Numbered from the stretch's first letter, positions 1 to 9,641 are shown. The stretch: DNA of 64,000 bases from CAZWCE01 sp964632505 (GCA_964632505.1 CAZWCE010000006.1:62001-126000); one strand, 5' to 3'. Program-made: numbers and translations. Notes: a model not told the origin generated them from the sequence alone.

Positions 1-393
1 CACCGGGACGATGCGGGACGGCTGATTCGGACGTGTCGTCTTTTCACACAATCCGCCCCAAAGGATGGACTCCTCGGCATCCAAAAAAACCAACAGGTCG
101 AACTTCAACTGCCGGAACGATTGGGCGCGGAGCGAATCATCGAAGGAGGAACCTGGCGCGTGCTCCACCAGATAGATCCCTTCCCACATGGCCCACTGTC
201 GACTTTCCTGGGCCAGGCGTTCCATTTCCCATTCGACGGCCCCCTGGACGCTCAGAAGATCTTCCCGAGCCTGTTCCCTTTCGATTTCAGCAAACCCGGG
301 GATGACGATCCTCTGGCTCATCCATAAAAAAAGGACGACCAGGATCGTAATTAAAATGCTTGAAATGAAAATCAGTTTCTTTTGTATCGACAT
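1..393 (-). CDS. CHASE4-domain membrane sensor protein, N-terminal part (runs off the window)
   Basis: Translating the minus strand from the ATG at 393 gives 131 codons without a stop up to the window edge, so this is the N-terminal part of a longer protein. Residues about 6-24 form a hydrophobic transmembrane segment (QKKLIFISSILITILVVLFL). The following extracytoplasmic stretch has the look of a CHASE4 sensor domain: a helix rich in E and R, then ERLAQESRQWAMWEGIYLV, then FDLLVFLDAEESILWGG, matching the family pattern of a DW-type helix followed by a hydrophobic strand. CHASE4 domains sense small ligands and usually feed a cytoplasmic kinase or cyclic-di-GMP domain, which lies outside the window. 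The gene starts 115 bp downstream of the hybrid kinase on the same strand and may be co-transcribed with it. No strong ribosome binding site is seen. Confidence 0.75.
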   Translation of the reverse strand, partial: MSIQKKLIFISSILITILVVLFLWMSQRIVIPGFAEIEREQAREDLLSVQGAVEWEMERLAQESRQWAMWEGIYLVEHAPGSSFDDSLRAQSFRQLKFDLLVFLDAEESILWGGLCEKTTRPNQPSRIVPV

Positions 394-508
394 GGGATCG
401 TGTTCCGTGGGAGATCATCCGGCCGTCGTTTCCCCCCTGCGATGCCGGAGAGGGAGTTCTTGTTTTCAAGGGCTACGGGTCGCGGTGATCGCCCCCGCGT
501 CACTTGGT

Positions 509-2113
509 TCAGCCTCCGACCAATTCCAAGGAGCTTTCCTGGTTGCAGTACTTTTCGCGAAGCCACTTTTCGACCGTTTCCAGGAACTCCTTTTTACGAA
601 GAGGCTTGGTCAAAATGGCGTTCGCTCCCGCTTCGAGACATTGTTCGAGCATCTCGGTCGTGGCGTGGGCGGTCAGCGCGAGGATCGGGAGTTCGGCGGC
701 GTACGACTCGGGGGAGAGGTCTTCTCGATCCTCACCTTGCAGGCGACGGATTTCCCGCGTTGCGTCGTACCCGTTCATTTCCGGCATCTGTACGTCCATC
801 AACACCAGGTCGATCGATTCCCGCTGGTAGATCTCAACCGCTTCCTTGCCGTTTTCGGCCAGAAAGACCTGGTATCCCTTCGATTCGAGATGTGAAGTGG
901 CCACCCTTTGATTCGTGGGATAGTCTTCGGCCAGGAGTACCCGAATTTCCTCATAGGGGATTGGGAGTGAAGGGATTTCGCCGGCTTTGACCGAACGAGG
1001 CGTCGCGGCGACGGCGTCGGTATTTTCCAGGGGCGTCCCGTAGCCGGTCGTTGCGCAGCCGGCTTCCTGTCGTGCCAGTTTGAGGGTAAACCAGAAGACG
1101 CTTCCCTTGTTTTCCTCGCTTTCCAGTCCCATCTCACCCTCCATCAGTTCGACGAACTGCTTGCAAAGCGTGATTCCCAGTCCGGTGCCGCCGTATTTGG
1201 TCGAAGTGGAGGAATCGGCCTGGGTGAAACTTTCGAAAATCTCCTTTTGCTTCTGCTCGGGGATTCCGATGCCGGTATCGTGTACCGAAATCAATAGGGT
1301 GAGCTCCTCTTCTTCGACTTCCAGGGGTTCCAGTTCGACGGTGATGCCGCCTTGATGCGTGAACTTGAGGGCATTGCCGATCAGGTTCACCAAAATCTGA
1401 CGGATTCTTCCCGGATCGGCACACACCCGCGTCGGCATGTTCGGCGAGAGGAGCGCCTTCAGATAGAGCCCCTTCGATTCGGCACGCAAACCGAAGCCTT
1501 CCAGGACGTTGCTTACCAACGTGCTCATGTCGAAGGGGATCTTGTCGAGGACCATCTTGCCCGCTTCGATTTTGGAAAAATCGAGGATCTCATTGACGAT
1601 CGAGAGCAAGAAGTCGGTTTCGGAGGTGATCAGTTCCAGGTGTTTTCGCATTTCCTCTTCTCGGCAGTTTTGCAGGCTCAACTCGGTCAATCCCAAAATA
1701 CCGTTCAGCGGGGTGCGGATTTCGTGAGACATGCTGGCCAGGAAAATCCGTTTCGCCTGACTGGCCTCCTCGGTCCGGCTGATCTCTTCTTCCTTCCTCT
1801 TCAGGTCCGTTTGCAAGGTTTTGATACGCAGCAAAAACATCACGAACATCACCGCGATGACGATTTGCGATAAAAAAAGGACTCTGTGATTGAAAAATGG
1901 CGCCAGGAAAGGGGCAGCGCTCCCGGATTCCTCCCCGGACGAGTCGCTTTCCACGGCGGCCGAGTGGGAATGGGAAGCACGCTTCGAAGAGGAGGAAGCC
2001 GAATCGCTTTCCCCCCGGTGATGGTGGAAAAGATGATATCCGGCGACGATCGTTCCGAAAAGAATCATGCAACCGATCAGAATCGTGAAGATATTCAGCT
2101 TTTTGTCATTCAT
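509..2113 (-). CDS. membrane-bound hybrid histidine kinase with C-terminal receiver
   Basis: A sensor kinase of 534 aa. Two transmembrane segments (about residues 8-27 and 78-97) enclose a short periplasmic loop rich in His, Ser and Glu. The HisKA motif SHEIRTPLNG places the phospho-His at about 130. The ATPase domain shows the N box (NLIGNALKFT), the G1 box (DTGIGIP) and the G2 box (GTGLGI). A linker leads to a receiver domain (VLLAEDYPTNQ) with phospho-Asp at about 440 (LVLMDVQMPEMNG) and conserved Lys at about 503 (LTKPL). I chose the second of two adjacent ATGs (2113, not 2119) because the AGGAAAG ribosome binding site sits directly against the first but at normal spacing from the second. 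The output partner is unknown; the neighbouring CHASE4 protein may belong to the same signalling unit. Confidence 0.93.
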   Translation of the reverse strand: MNDKKLNIFTILIGCMILFGTIVAGYHLFHHHRGESDSASSSSKRASHSHSAAVESDSSGEESGSAAPFLAPFFNHRVLFLSQIVIAVMFVMFLLRIKTLQTDLKRKEEEISRTEEASQAKRIFLASMSHEIRTPLNGILGLTELSLQNCREEEMRKHLELITSETDFLLSIVNEILDFSKIEAGKMVLDKIPFDMSTLVSNVLEGFGLRAESKGLYLKALLSPNMPTRVCADPGRIRQILVNLIGNALKFTHQGGITVELEPLEVEEEELTLLISVHDTGIGIPEQKQKEIFESFTQADSSTSTKYGGTGLGITLCKQFVELMEGEMGLESEENKGSVFWFTLKLARQEAGCATTGYGTPLENTDAVAATPRSVKAGEIPSLPIPYEEIRVLLAEDYPTNQRVATSHLESKGYQVFLAENGKEAVEIYQRESIDLVLMDVQMPEMNGYDATREIRRLQGEDREDLSPESYAAELPILALTAHATTEMLEQCLEAGANAILTKPLRKKEFLETVEKWLREKYCNQESSLELVGG

Positions 2114-2119
2114 AGGCAT

Positions 2120-3420
2120 TCTTTCCTGTGGATGCTGTCATCAAAGGTTGGGTGCAGAGTATCTTCGGCGTTCCGTTGGGAAGTTTGGGGAAGTATCGCC
2201 GAGCCATGAGAAAAGTTCTTCACCCCAGGGAAGGCTTCTCCATGACCGGCTTCGTTCAAAGAAGCAAGAAGATCCGGTTTTCGTCTCGACCTGCTGTGTG
2301 TTTGGTGATTGTTTGTCCTGCAAAGATGCGAGGAGAAGAATGAGAATCCGAGGGGGCCGTATTGCCTGCATCTACTTCCCGAATGATACCTTTAATCATA
2401 GCTCAGGTTTTGGCCGGATTTCGAAAAAAACGCTCCCTCCGCCTTTTGGAGAAGCAGGTTTTCCTTTCGGTTGCGGAATGCATCGACTATACCGGCTCAT
2501 TCCCCCAGAGAGCAGGCGATGGGGGGCGCTTTTTCCGGTTCTGTCGATTGGGTAAAATAACACGGCGTTCGAGGGCGGATGAATGCTTGATCCACCGCCA
2601 AAAAACCGCTGCAAAATTGCCAAAAAAAGAAAAACCCGCGTCCATGGAAAATTCGTCGCAAGTTTTTTGGTTCCATGCACTTACGAATTGCTCTGTTCGT
2701 CTCCGAAAAAGCCTTCATGTGGGAACACCTGCAAAATCCAAAAAAAAGTTCCTTTTAGAAGAATCCCTAACCGAAACCTATTGTAGAAAGCGAGAGTAAT
2801 AGGGTGTGGAGTTTTCGTCCGGGGATCATGGGACGAGAGACGCCATCCTCATCGGGAACGGAATCCCGCAGGTGCGAAGAGGCCCGTTGCTGGGCCGCTT
2901 GTTTGTGCTTGTCTGGGAATGGTTTCCCTCACCTACCCGAGATTGACCCCCGCCATTGATGATCCATCACCCTGCCTTGAACCCCTTCGATCGACGAGGG
3001 GGCAATGCCCGGACCGAAAAGGTCTTGTGTCGATTGATTCACTATCTGATATGTCCGAAACCTCGTGCGGGTTGCGCGACCCGGGGGATCGGAACGGCAT
3101 TGTTCGAGGCAACCTCTCTGCAGGACTTGAAGTAAGATGAGAGCTCGACGATTCCTTTTTTTGGAAGCGTCGTGAAGGAAACACCAGGAGCATGATCGGC
3201 CCGATTCCGCCAGGATGCATGTGCGTTCGGCGTCAGGGGGGCTTTTCAACGAACGCTCACGGTCGTCTATCAACCTTAGGAATTCAACCAACACTACACA
3301 ATTTTGGATTTTCCGGGATCTTGGATGCAGCTCATTCACCCGAATCGCCGGGGTGGTTTTTCATCGCTTTGGAGGCGTTTTCGGGCTGGAAAACAGCATG
3401 ATTCCGGAAGGAGGGAAGGC
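2120..3420. other. long noncoding stretch between divergent genes
   Basis: About 1.3 kb separates the divergent kinase and BON-protein genes. The open frames inside lack credible ribosome binding sites, domains or planctomycete-like composition. I see no tRNA, terminator or known riboswitch motif. The last part holds the leader of the BON gene. Confidence 0.6.
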
Positions 3421-4479
3421 ATGCGACGTTTTTTAGTATCGATGGTAATCGCCATCGCCACGCTCGTGGGACCGACGTGGGTCATGGCGGGTAATCAAGA
3501 AGTGGCCGAGAACATTGCGGCCAGTCTGGGAGAGCGGTTTCCGGGTTATAACCTGGCGGTGAAGTACCAGAACGGCCAGGTCTGGCTGCGAGGCGAGTTG
3601 CATTCTCAAGAACAACTCGATGCCGCCCTGGATCATGCCGCCCAAATTCCCGGCGTGACCAATGTGATCAACGAGTTGAATATCAGCGAGAATGCGATTC
3701 CGACCAAACCTTTGCAGACCTCCGATGGGGCGATGGCTTTGGAGCCGGTTCAACGGAACGATCATCGCGACCTTTGGAGCAGTCGGTCGAAACGGGTTGC
3801 TTCGAACAGACGTTCGGACGACTCCCTGAAGCGTTTGCCCCAGGTGAATCAAGATTCCCGTAGTTCGGTGCGTCAGGCATCCGGCGACAACAATCCGAAC
3901 CCCAGTCTGATTGCGGCGTCGGTTCAGAAGCCGGTGGTGCAGCAGCCGAAGCCGGCGAGTCCTCCGGCGCAGGTGCAACCGGTTCAGCAGCCGAAGCCGG
4001 CGAGTCCTCGGGCTCAGGTGCAACCGGTTCAGCAGCCGCGCCGCGTGGCCCAGAGTTCGAACGTCATGGAAACCCCGACGCAACTGGTCACGCCAACCAA
4101 GGCCAATCCGGTGGTGTCCCAAGGGCCGGTGCCCAACCAGCGTCCCCTTCCGGTCGGTAGCGTTGCTGGTGCACGTGGCTATATGCAGCCGCACGGCCAG
4201 CAAGTCATGGCCGGTCGATACGATCAGCCGAATCTTCCGAACTACGCATGGCCCTCCACGGCCGCCTACCCGAATTACTCGGCCGTCTGCTACCCGAAGA
4301 ATTACTCTGCCTGCTCCTGGCCCTACATCGGACCCTACTATCCTTACCCCCAGGTTCCGCTCGGATGGCGTAAGGTGACCATGGAATGGCACGACGGATA
4401 TTGGTGGCTCGACTTCGACGACGGCTCCACCCGAAGTCCCTTCGCCAGAGCCTTCCGGATGCATGGTAATCCTCACTAG
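3421..4479 (+). CDS. exported BON-domain protein with Pro/Gln linker
   Basis: 352 aa. The ATG at 3421 follows GGAGGGAAGGC and is preferred to an upstream in-frame ATG because it opens a clear signal peptide (MRRFLVSMVIAIATLVGPTW, cleaved near VMAG). Residues about 24-85 form a BON domain: a conserved hydrophobic core, QVWLRGELHSQEQLDAALD, then IPGVTNVINEL. BON domains occur in periplasmic proteins that bind membranes or other envelope components. The middle is a low-complexity Pro/Gln/Ser linker with a duplicated 15-residue unit. The C-terminus is rich in Tyr and Trp (WHDGYWWLDFDDG), a style common in planctomycete secreted proteins. A strong terminator lies 80 bp downstream. Function is inferred only from the fold. 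Confidence 0.85.
   Translation: MRRFLVSMVIAIATLVGPTWVMAGNQEVAENIAASLGERFPGYNLAVKYQNGQVWLRGELHSQEQLDAALDHAAQIPGVTNVINELNISENAIPTKPLQTSDGAMALEPVQRNDHRDLWSSRSKRVASNRRSDDSLKRLPQVNQDSRSSVRQASGDNNPNPSLIAASVQKPVVQQPKPASPPAQVQPVQQPKPASPRAQVQPVQQPRRVAQSSNVMETPTQLVTPTKANPVVSQGPVPNQRPLPVGSVAGARGYMQPHGQQVMAGRYDQPNLPNYAWPSTAAYPNYSAVCYPKNYSACSWPYIGPYYPYPQVPLGWRKVTMEWHDGYWWLDFDDGSTRSPFARAFRMHGNPH
3940..4029 (+). repeat. tandem duplication of a 45-bp coding unit
   Basis: Two 45-bp units (3940-3984 and 3985-4029) encode QQPKPASPPAQVQPV and QQPKPASPRAQVQPV, and a third partial unit follows at 4030. It lies in the linker of the BON protein and probably varies in copy number by slippage. Confidence 0.9.
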
Positions 4480-4558
4480 TTTTTCGATCGACGGTTCGAT
4501 CTGCCGGGTGGCATCCGATCCGGGAGGTCCTGAGAATCTCTAGGCCAGACATGCCTTC

Positions 4559-4597
4559 AACGCCCCGGAGTTCGTCCGCGAACCCCGGGGTGTTTTG
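4559..4597 (+). terminator. intrinsic terminator after the BON-protein gene
   Basis: Arms AACGCCCCGG and CCGGGGTGTT pair over 10 bp with one G-U. They enclose an inner GTTCG/CGAAC stem with a TCCG loop, and a short T run follows. Confidence 0.85.
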
Positions 4598-5003
4598 TTG
4601 GTGGAACGTGGTCTGGTCCGTCGGGATGTCTTCTCTGACGCGGCGATTCCTTTTGCTGCCGAAGCCGCATGAGAGAGACGAGGCGTCAACGATCGCCCTC
4701 CGGAGACAGCCCCGCGACACCGAGAGTCGTTGCCCTTTCGATGTGCGAAATGGCCTCGGAAAAGAGGAACCGATTTTTGCCGAATATCCCTTCTAATTGA
4801 AAAAAACCACAAGTTCGGAGCGCGGCAAAACGATAAAGATATTAGTCACACCTATATTTCGGGGGAGGAGCTTCCTCGGGTCACTCTCGGCCATCGGCCG
4901 ATCCCGCGATTCTCCCACTTTCACCCGATCAATTCCCGAATCGTCTCCCGAGGAGGCGTTACCGAAGATTTCCCATCTCGAACCCGATCGTCGAGGAAAT
5001 ACA

Positions 5004-5576
5004 ATGTCTCAAAAGACAATCATTGCAAGCTCCGCAGGACTGGTCCTGCTTACGGCATGCCTGTGCTCCGGCTGCTTTACGATGCACGGACCGACACTGG
5101 GATTGGCCAGTGTCCCCATTCCCGTCAGCCCTTTCATTCAGAAAGAGTACGAGGACATCGCATGGGACGAGGAACGCTACGATAAAGTTCCCATTTTGGG
5201 ACCGGTCACCCAGGGCGGCCCTCCGGTGGCTTTGGATCCTCCTTCGGATGATCAGATCATCCGAGCTCTGGAACGTGCCCGACCCTTGCAGGGTGGCATT
5301 CCGTTCTGTGAGACCAAGCAGCGGGATAACATCCGAATCACCAAGGAACTGATCGCCGATTACACCGATCCGCCGCGATTCGTGCCCCACATCGGTCCGG
5401 CCCAATTGCATCATGCTCATTACAAATGCACCATCTACTTCTCGGAAACGACCCATGTGGGATGGCCGATTCCGTACACCATTGAGAATGAGGATGCCCG
5501 AGAAGTCATCTACGTCGATCACGACCATTTTCACATGGTCGGCAATGTCGATGGCGGACCGAGTTCTCCCTACTAA
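5004..5576 (+). CDS. predicted lipoprotein of unknown function
   Basis: 190 aa. The ATG at 5004 follows GAGGAAAT at good spacing. The N-terminus is a lipoprotein signal peptide with lipobox LTAC, giving lipidated Cys19; Cys24 in CSGC is a weaker alternative. The mature part has no domain I recognise. It contains a Pro-rich stretch, an acidic segment and a His-rich C-terminal third (IGPAQLHHAHYKCTIYFSE, then YVDHDHFHM) that might bind metal, although this is only a guess from composition. It is a single gene: upstream lies the BON gene's terminator and downstream its own strong terminator at 5697. Probably a cell-envelope protein particular to this lineage. Confidence 0.75.
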   Translation: MSQKTIIASSAGLVLLTACLCSGCFTMHGPTLGLASVPIPVSPFIQKEYEDIAWDEERYDKVPILGPVTQGGPPVALDPPSDDQIIRALERARPLQGGIPFCETKQRDNIRITKELIADYTDPPRFVPHIGPAQLHHAHYKCTIYFSETTHVGWPIPYTIENEDAREVIYVDHDHFHMVGNVDGGPSSPY

Positions 5577-5696
5577 GCAGACCGAGAACGTCGATTTTTG
5601 TTAGAGAGAGAATCTGATGATGGCATGGGGGGTTTGGGTGCCTTAGCGAAGAAAGGCGTCTCGCTCACAAGGTGGAAACCTGGAAAAAATGATGCA

Positions 5697-5737
5697 GGTC
5701 GTGTCGGTTCGTATTGGCCGACGCGGCCTTTTTTTTT
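5697..5737 (+). terminator. intrinsic terminator after the lipoprotein gene
   Basis: An 11-bp stem, GGTCGTGTCGG paired with CCGACGCGGCC (with G-U pairs), is followed by nine Ts. It lies just before an in-frame ATG at 5745, which argues against that ATG being the start of the next gene. Confidence 0.92.
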
Positions 5738-5858
5738 ATAGTTAATGGCGCTTCTGAATAGGACATTGAACGAAAACGCCCGCGGCCGACCTTCCCCGAC
5801 CGGTGCGGGAGTGTCACGATTCCCCAATCCTTCCGAAAAGGAATTCGGATACGCCATC

Positions 5859-8117
5859 ATGGAACGTTTCTCATCATTTGCGGTGCGTCGCCTTCTGATC
5901 GCGGCGTTGGTTTTCCCACTTTTCCTGCTTCCGGAGATGCTCTACGGCGATCAGGCCGAATCGAAGCTCATATCGGCGATCAATTTCTACGAACGAGAGC
6001 GCTGGGATCTTGCGGCGGCCGAATTCCAGGCGTTTCTCGAACAGTTCCCGGAACATGAAGAGAAGGATAAGGTGCGCTACTACCTCGCCGAATCGTATCT
6101 CATGCTCCAACAGTACGCCAAGGCGGCGGAATACTTCGACAAGATCCTCAGCCAGGGGGAGGAGAATCCTTATTACCGTCAAGCGCTCTTCCGCACCGGA
6201 GAGGCGGCCTACATTGCCGATCAGTACGAGACGGCCAAGCCGCTTCTGGTCAAATTCGTGGAAGCCTATCCGAAAGATCGCTGGAATACGCACACCCTGG
6301 TCTACCTCGGGGAGATCGCCAAGGCACAGGATCACCCCGAGGAGGCGGAGCACTACTTCCGCTCCTCGCTCGATCTGTTTCCGGAGGGCCCCTTCGTCAA
6401 CCAGAGTCGATACGGCCTTGCCTGGGCTCTTCTGCAACAGGGGAAGTATGAGGAGGGGAAAACCCTTTGCCGCAAACTGGCCGGACAGAGCGATCACCCC
6501 TATGTCGACGAGGCCCAGTTGATGCTCGCCCGGATGCAGGCGCGGGAAGGTCGATGCCGGGATGCGCTCGCCACGCTGAACATCTTCGAAATGGACTGGC
6601 CCGAGAGTCCCCTGCTGCCGGAAGTGCTCCGGTTGAAGGCCGAATGCCTGGGAGACGAGGGGCGGTTCGCGGATGCTCTGGCCACGCTCGATCGTCTGTC
6701 TTCACAAACCGATGAGGACAAGCTCCTCCGAGTGCGTTGCCTCTATGGAACCGGAAGGAAAGAGCAAGCCGACGCCCTGCTCGATACTCTCTCCCAGAGC
6801 GATTCCCAACACACGGTCGACCAGGTCCGATTGTTGAAGGCTTCGCTGAAGGCCGATCAGAAGAAGTGGAACGAAGCAGCCACGCTTCTGGAAGGGTTAT
6901 TGGGAGTGCAGTATTATCCTTCGACGCATCAGATCGTCTATCAGCGTGATCCCTCTTCGTCGGAAAACGACCAGGACTCCGCTGCCGGCTCCCCTCCTCC
7001 GACGACTCTCGACGAGGTCGAATTCCTCAAGGCTTGCAGTCTCTTGACGGTTTGCTACGCGAATCTCGGCGAGGGCTCCCGTACAAGGGCCGTTTACAAT
7101 TCGATGCTCACACGAAGCGATCCGGGGAAGCCTCAGCACCAACAGATTCTGGACCAGACCTCGAGAAAAATCTCGGAGGTCGTCAGCTACGGTCCCGGCG
7201 GGGGCAGCGGCGACATCGGTCATTCCGATCCTCCGGCGAATTCGCCCTCTCCCGGCGATTCGCCGACCCCCCCGGGCGGTTCTTCGGGAGGGGATGCCGG
7301 GGGCGGCAGTCTCGTGCCCCCCACTTCCGAGGAGTTGGGTTCGGAACAGCCTCCCGAGCGCATGCCGTTTGAATCGGAAAGGCAGGCTTTGACCCAGGCT
7401 CGGTATCTCATGCTGGCGAACAAATTCGAACAGGCCGACAAGAAATTGCTGGAATTGCTCTACAAGAACCCTCCGGCGGAAATCGGGGCCAAAGCGGCGT
7501 TGTTGCGGGGCCAGCTCCAGCTTGAAAAGCTTCAGAATCCGGAAGAGGCCATGAATATGAGTGAGCTGATTCTGGAGTTTTATCCCGGACAAGACGAGGT
7601 GGGCGGGGCGCGCTTCCTTTCGGGAAGATATCACGACATGTTCGGCGAGTATCACGCGGCTCTCGAGGATTTTCAGCACTTGATCCGTTACTATCACACC
7701 TCCTATGATAAGATGGATGCCGCCTATTATTATGCTGCTTGGAATCACTACGCGATCGGACAGGTGACCCAGGCGAGGGATTATTTCGACCGTATTTATA
7801 GAGATTATCCGGAAAGCGAGTATTGGAGTCACGCCGCCTGGTTTCTGGCCCAATGGCAATTCGAGCGCGGGAACTATTCTCAGGCGAAAACGCTGGTCCG
7901 GGAGATCATCGAACACCCCCCCGATGCGGCAATCCTCGATCGCGTGCTCTATCTGAAAGGCCAATTGGCCGGCGTCGAAGGAAAGTGGCGCGTTGCCAGG
8001 ACGTCATTTCAGAAAATCGTAAAGCATTGCCCGGAAAGCGTTTTCGTTCCAGAGGCCGAACAGGCGATTCGGGAGGCTTCTCGGCAAATCGACAGCGGGA
8101 CCTCGGTCACCCGCTAA
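5859..8117 (+). CDS. large exported tetratricopeptide-repeat protein
   Basis: 752 aa from the ATG at 5859. This start gives an immediate signal peptide (RRLLIAALVFPLFLLPEM, ending near YGDQA); the in-frame ATG at 5745 is placed too close to the preceding terminator. The mature protein is built of TPR/Sel1-like helical hairpins with recurring A, Y and F/P positions, for example AAAEFQAFLEQFPEHEEK and AAEYFDKILSQGEENPYY. A flexible Gly/Pro/Ser linker at about residues 443-505 splits it into two TPR blocks. The periodic ..YP.. ends resemble YbgF/BamD-type outer-membrane assembly scaffolds. It probably acts as a periplasmic protein-protein scaffold, but no partner gene is adjacent. Confidence 0.88.
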   Translation: MERFSSFAVRRLLIAALVFPLFLLPEMLYGDQAESKLISAINFYERERWDLAAAEFQAFLEQFPEHEEKDKVRYYLAESYLMLQQYAKAAEYFDKILSQGEENPYYRQALFRTGEAAYIADQYETAKPLLVKFVEAYPKDRWNTHTLVYLGEIAKAQDHPEEAEHYFRSSLDLFPEGPFVNQSRYGLAWALLQQGKYEEGKTLCRKLAGQSDHPYVDEAQLMLARMQAREGRCRDALATLNIFEMDWPESPLLPEVLRLKAECLGDEGRFADALATLDRLSSQTDEDKLLRVRCLYGTGRKEQADALLDTLSQSDSQHTVDQVRLLKASLKADQKKWNEAATLLEGLLGVQYYPSTHQIVYQRDPSSSENDQDSAAGSPPPTTLDEVEFLKACSLLTVCYANLGEGSRTRAVYNSMLTRSDPGKPQHQQILDQTSRKISEVVSYGPGGGSGDIGHSDPPANSPSPGDSPTPPGGSSGGDAGGGSLVPPTSEELGSEQPPERMPFESERQALTQARYLMLANKFEQADKKLLELLYKNPPAEIGAKAALLRGQLQLEKLQNPEEAMNMSELILEFYPGQDEVGGARFLSGRYHDMFGEYHAALEDFQHLIRYYHTSYDKMDAAYYYAAWNHYAIGQVTQARDYFDRIYRDYPESEYWSHAAWFLAQWQFERGNYSQAKTLVREIIEHPPDAAILDRVLYLKGQLAGVEGKWRVARTSFQKIVKHCPESVFVPEAEQAIREASRQIDSGTSVTR

Positions 8118-8755
8118 CGATCCTGATGCCGCCACTTTCCTGAGGCATCCACTGGGGAAAAGGTTTTTTTTCTTTTTTCTGCAAAATAGGAAGATGGAGA
8201 TTCGTATTCAAGGGAAGTGGTCCACCGTCCTGACCTGGAAGAGACGGGGAACGCCGGGAACTCCCTTCCCCCGGGGCTCTCCATTTTCCGATTTCTTGAA
8301 AAAGGCTCTTGGAGTGCGGCTGGGCTGTCACTAAAATAGAGGAAAGTGGGGATATTGATTCTCCAAGACGCGATCCGTCTTCCCCTTTCGGCGATTTCCT
8401 CGTCATGGCAAGAGGGGGATTCCTCAGCGACGTCTCTTCAAGCGACTTTCGACTCGAGAGACCTCGCGACCATTTCCTCGAAATCGAGAAAAATATCCCC
8501 CGACCCATTTCCGTTCAAGCCCAACTAAGCGTATAATTACACATCGCAGTTTTTTCCGCTCCCGCCTTGTACTGATCTGTCCTTTCTCAAACAGAGAGCG
8601 AACCATCGAGTCCTCGCCGGAAAAGAATGGTCTTCCTTCCTGCCTTTTTGGTTCGAAGCATCGTCTCGTCCGATTGGAATGGTTTCAGGCGGATTTCTCC
8701 GGATGATTCCGAGTCATGAATTCGATCGCGGGAGTTTTTTAAGAGAGGTCCAAAA
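8118..8755. other. noncoding region before the tatA pair
   Basis: About 640 bp. A GATGCC/GGCATC hairpin followed at some distance by a T-rich run (8125-8180) may end transcription of the TPR gene. No convincing gene is seen; the region presumably carries the tatA promoter. Confidence 0.5.
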
Positions 8756-8998
8756 ATGCAGTTACCCCTTGCCTTCTTCACGGGCATGCCCGGCCATTTT
8801 GAATTGTTGATCATCGCGGCGATTGCCCTCTTGCTTTTCGGAAACCGACTTCCCGGGGCAATGCGTTCTCTGGGGCGAAGTGTGGTCGAGTTCAAAAAAG
8901 GAGTCTCCGGCATCGAGGATGACGTCAACAAAGCGATGGACGATGCCGATAAGCAAGCTTCCGGGAAGAAGGAGTCGTCTGAGGAAAGCCCCTCCTAG
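8756..8998 (+). CDS. tatA: twin-arginine translocase subunit TatA/E family (first copy)
   Basis: 80 aa. TatA proteins oligomerise in the inner membrane to form the passage for folded Tat substrates. The sequence has a short periplasmic N-terminus, one transmembrane helix (FELLIIAAIALLLFG), the conserved hinge FGNRLPGAMRSLGRS, an amphipathic helix with FKKGV, and a charged tail ending ESSEESPS. AGAGAGG lies upstream of the ATG. A second tatA follows 93 bp later on the same strand. tatB/tatC partners are not in the window. Several proteins nearby have Tat-like signals. Confidence 0.9.
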   Translation: MQLPLAFFTGMPGHFELLIIAAIALLLFGNRLPGAMRSLGRSVVEFKKGVSGIEDDVNKAMDDADKQASGKKESSEESPS

Positions 8999-9091
8999 AC
9001 CACACGATTCCCGGTTCCTTCACTCTTCGCCGTAACTCCGACGTCGGTCGGAACGCAGCATTCAGATCGTTAGCTGGAAAGGTGATTTGCC

Positions 9092-9349
9092 ATGATGCCG
9101 TTTGGTTTTTTTTCTCCCGGTCCCTGGGAAATGGTGATGGTGTTGCTGATCGGCGTGTTGCTTTTCGGTAAACGCCTACCGGAGGTGGGACGATCTCTCG
9201 GAAAGGGAATCGTCGAATTCAAAAACGGGATCAATGGTCTCGGCGATGACGACGAGGCGGCGGCGACCTCTTCGGCGAGCGACTCGGCCAAGGAATCGGA
9301 GGAATTCCAGGAAGCTTCCGCACCAAAGTTCGAGCCTCCGAAAGCCTGA
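9092..9349 (+). CDS. tatA: twin-arginine translocase subunit TatA/E family (second copy)
   Basis: 85 aa. It has the same layout as the preceding gene: a transmembrane helix (WEMVMVLLIGVLLFG), hinge FGKRLPEVGRSLGKG, an amphipathic helix with EFKNGI, and an acidic Ser/Ala-rich tail. The GGAAAGGTG before the ATG is a good ribosome binding site. The hinge FGKRLPEVGRSLG is closer to the TatA consensus than the first copy's FGNRLPGAMRSLG, so the two may have divided TatA and TatB/E-like roles; this is inference only. Confidence 0.9.
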   Translation: MMPFGFFSPGPWEMVMVLLIGVLLFGKRLPEVGRSLGKGIVEFKNGINGLGDDDEAAATSSASDSAKESEEFQEASAPKFEPPKA

Positions 9350-9529
9350 TCCCTCTTTTCGATCCAGGATCGCTTCAAAAAAACGAATTTCTATTGCATG
9401 GGATGTTGCTATCCACCCATTTCCGGGTAGAATGGTCCTTTTCGAGCAACCGAAGGAATCCCCTTCCTCTCAAAGGTGGGGGGCTTCGCGCTTGCTCGAT
9501 TTCTCTATCGTCGTTTGGCGATTTCATAG

Positions 9530-9603
9530 GGGCGGCTAGCTCAGTCGGTTAGAGCGCTGCTTTCACACGGCAGAGGTCACAGGTTCGAATCCCGTGCCGC
9601 CCA
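9530..9603 (+). tRNA. tRNA-Val (anticodon CAC)
   Basis: The 74-nt sequence folds into a cloverleaf. Acceptor stem GGGCGGC pairs with GCCGCCC, the D arm is GCTC/GAGC, and anticodon stem CTGCT/GGCAG holds the loop TTCACAC with anticodon CAC. The T arm carries TTCGAAT with one A-C mismatch in its stem. CCA is not encoded. The 3' part is the attachment site of the mobile element that follows, and insertion has kept the tRNA intact. Confidence 0.93.
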
Positions 9604-9619
9604 CTTGTTCTAAACTCTT
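9562..9619 (+). repeat. attachment site, left (attL), inside tRNA-Val
   Basis: 58 bp identical to 18652-18709. It begins in the anticodon loop (TTCACACGGCAG) and runs past the end of the tRNA to TAAACTCTT. Confidence 0.93.
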
Positions 9620-9641
9620 GCCGAATCAGTACTTACGACAC

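Noticed and set aside
2362..2799. 145-aa plus-strand open frame in the long noncoding gap
   Set aside because: No ribosome binding site, no domain, and a composition unlike the neighbouring genes.
3433..4476. 347-aa minus-strand open frame across the BON gene
   Set aside because: Shadow of the BON protein; its Arg/His/Leu-rich repeats mirror the Pro/Gln linker on the other strand.
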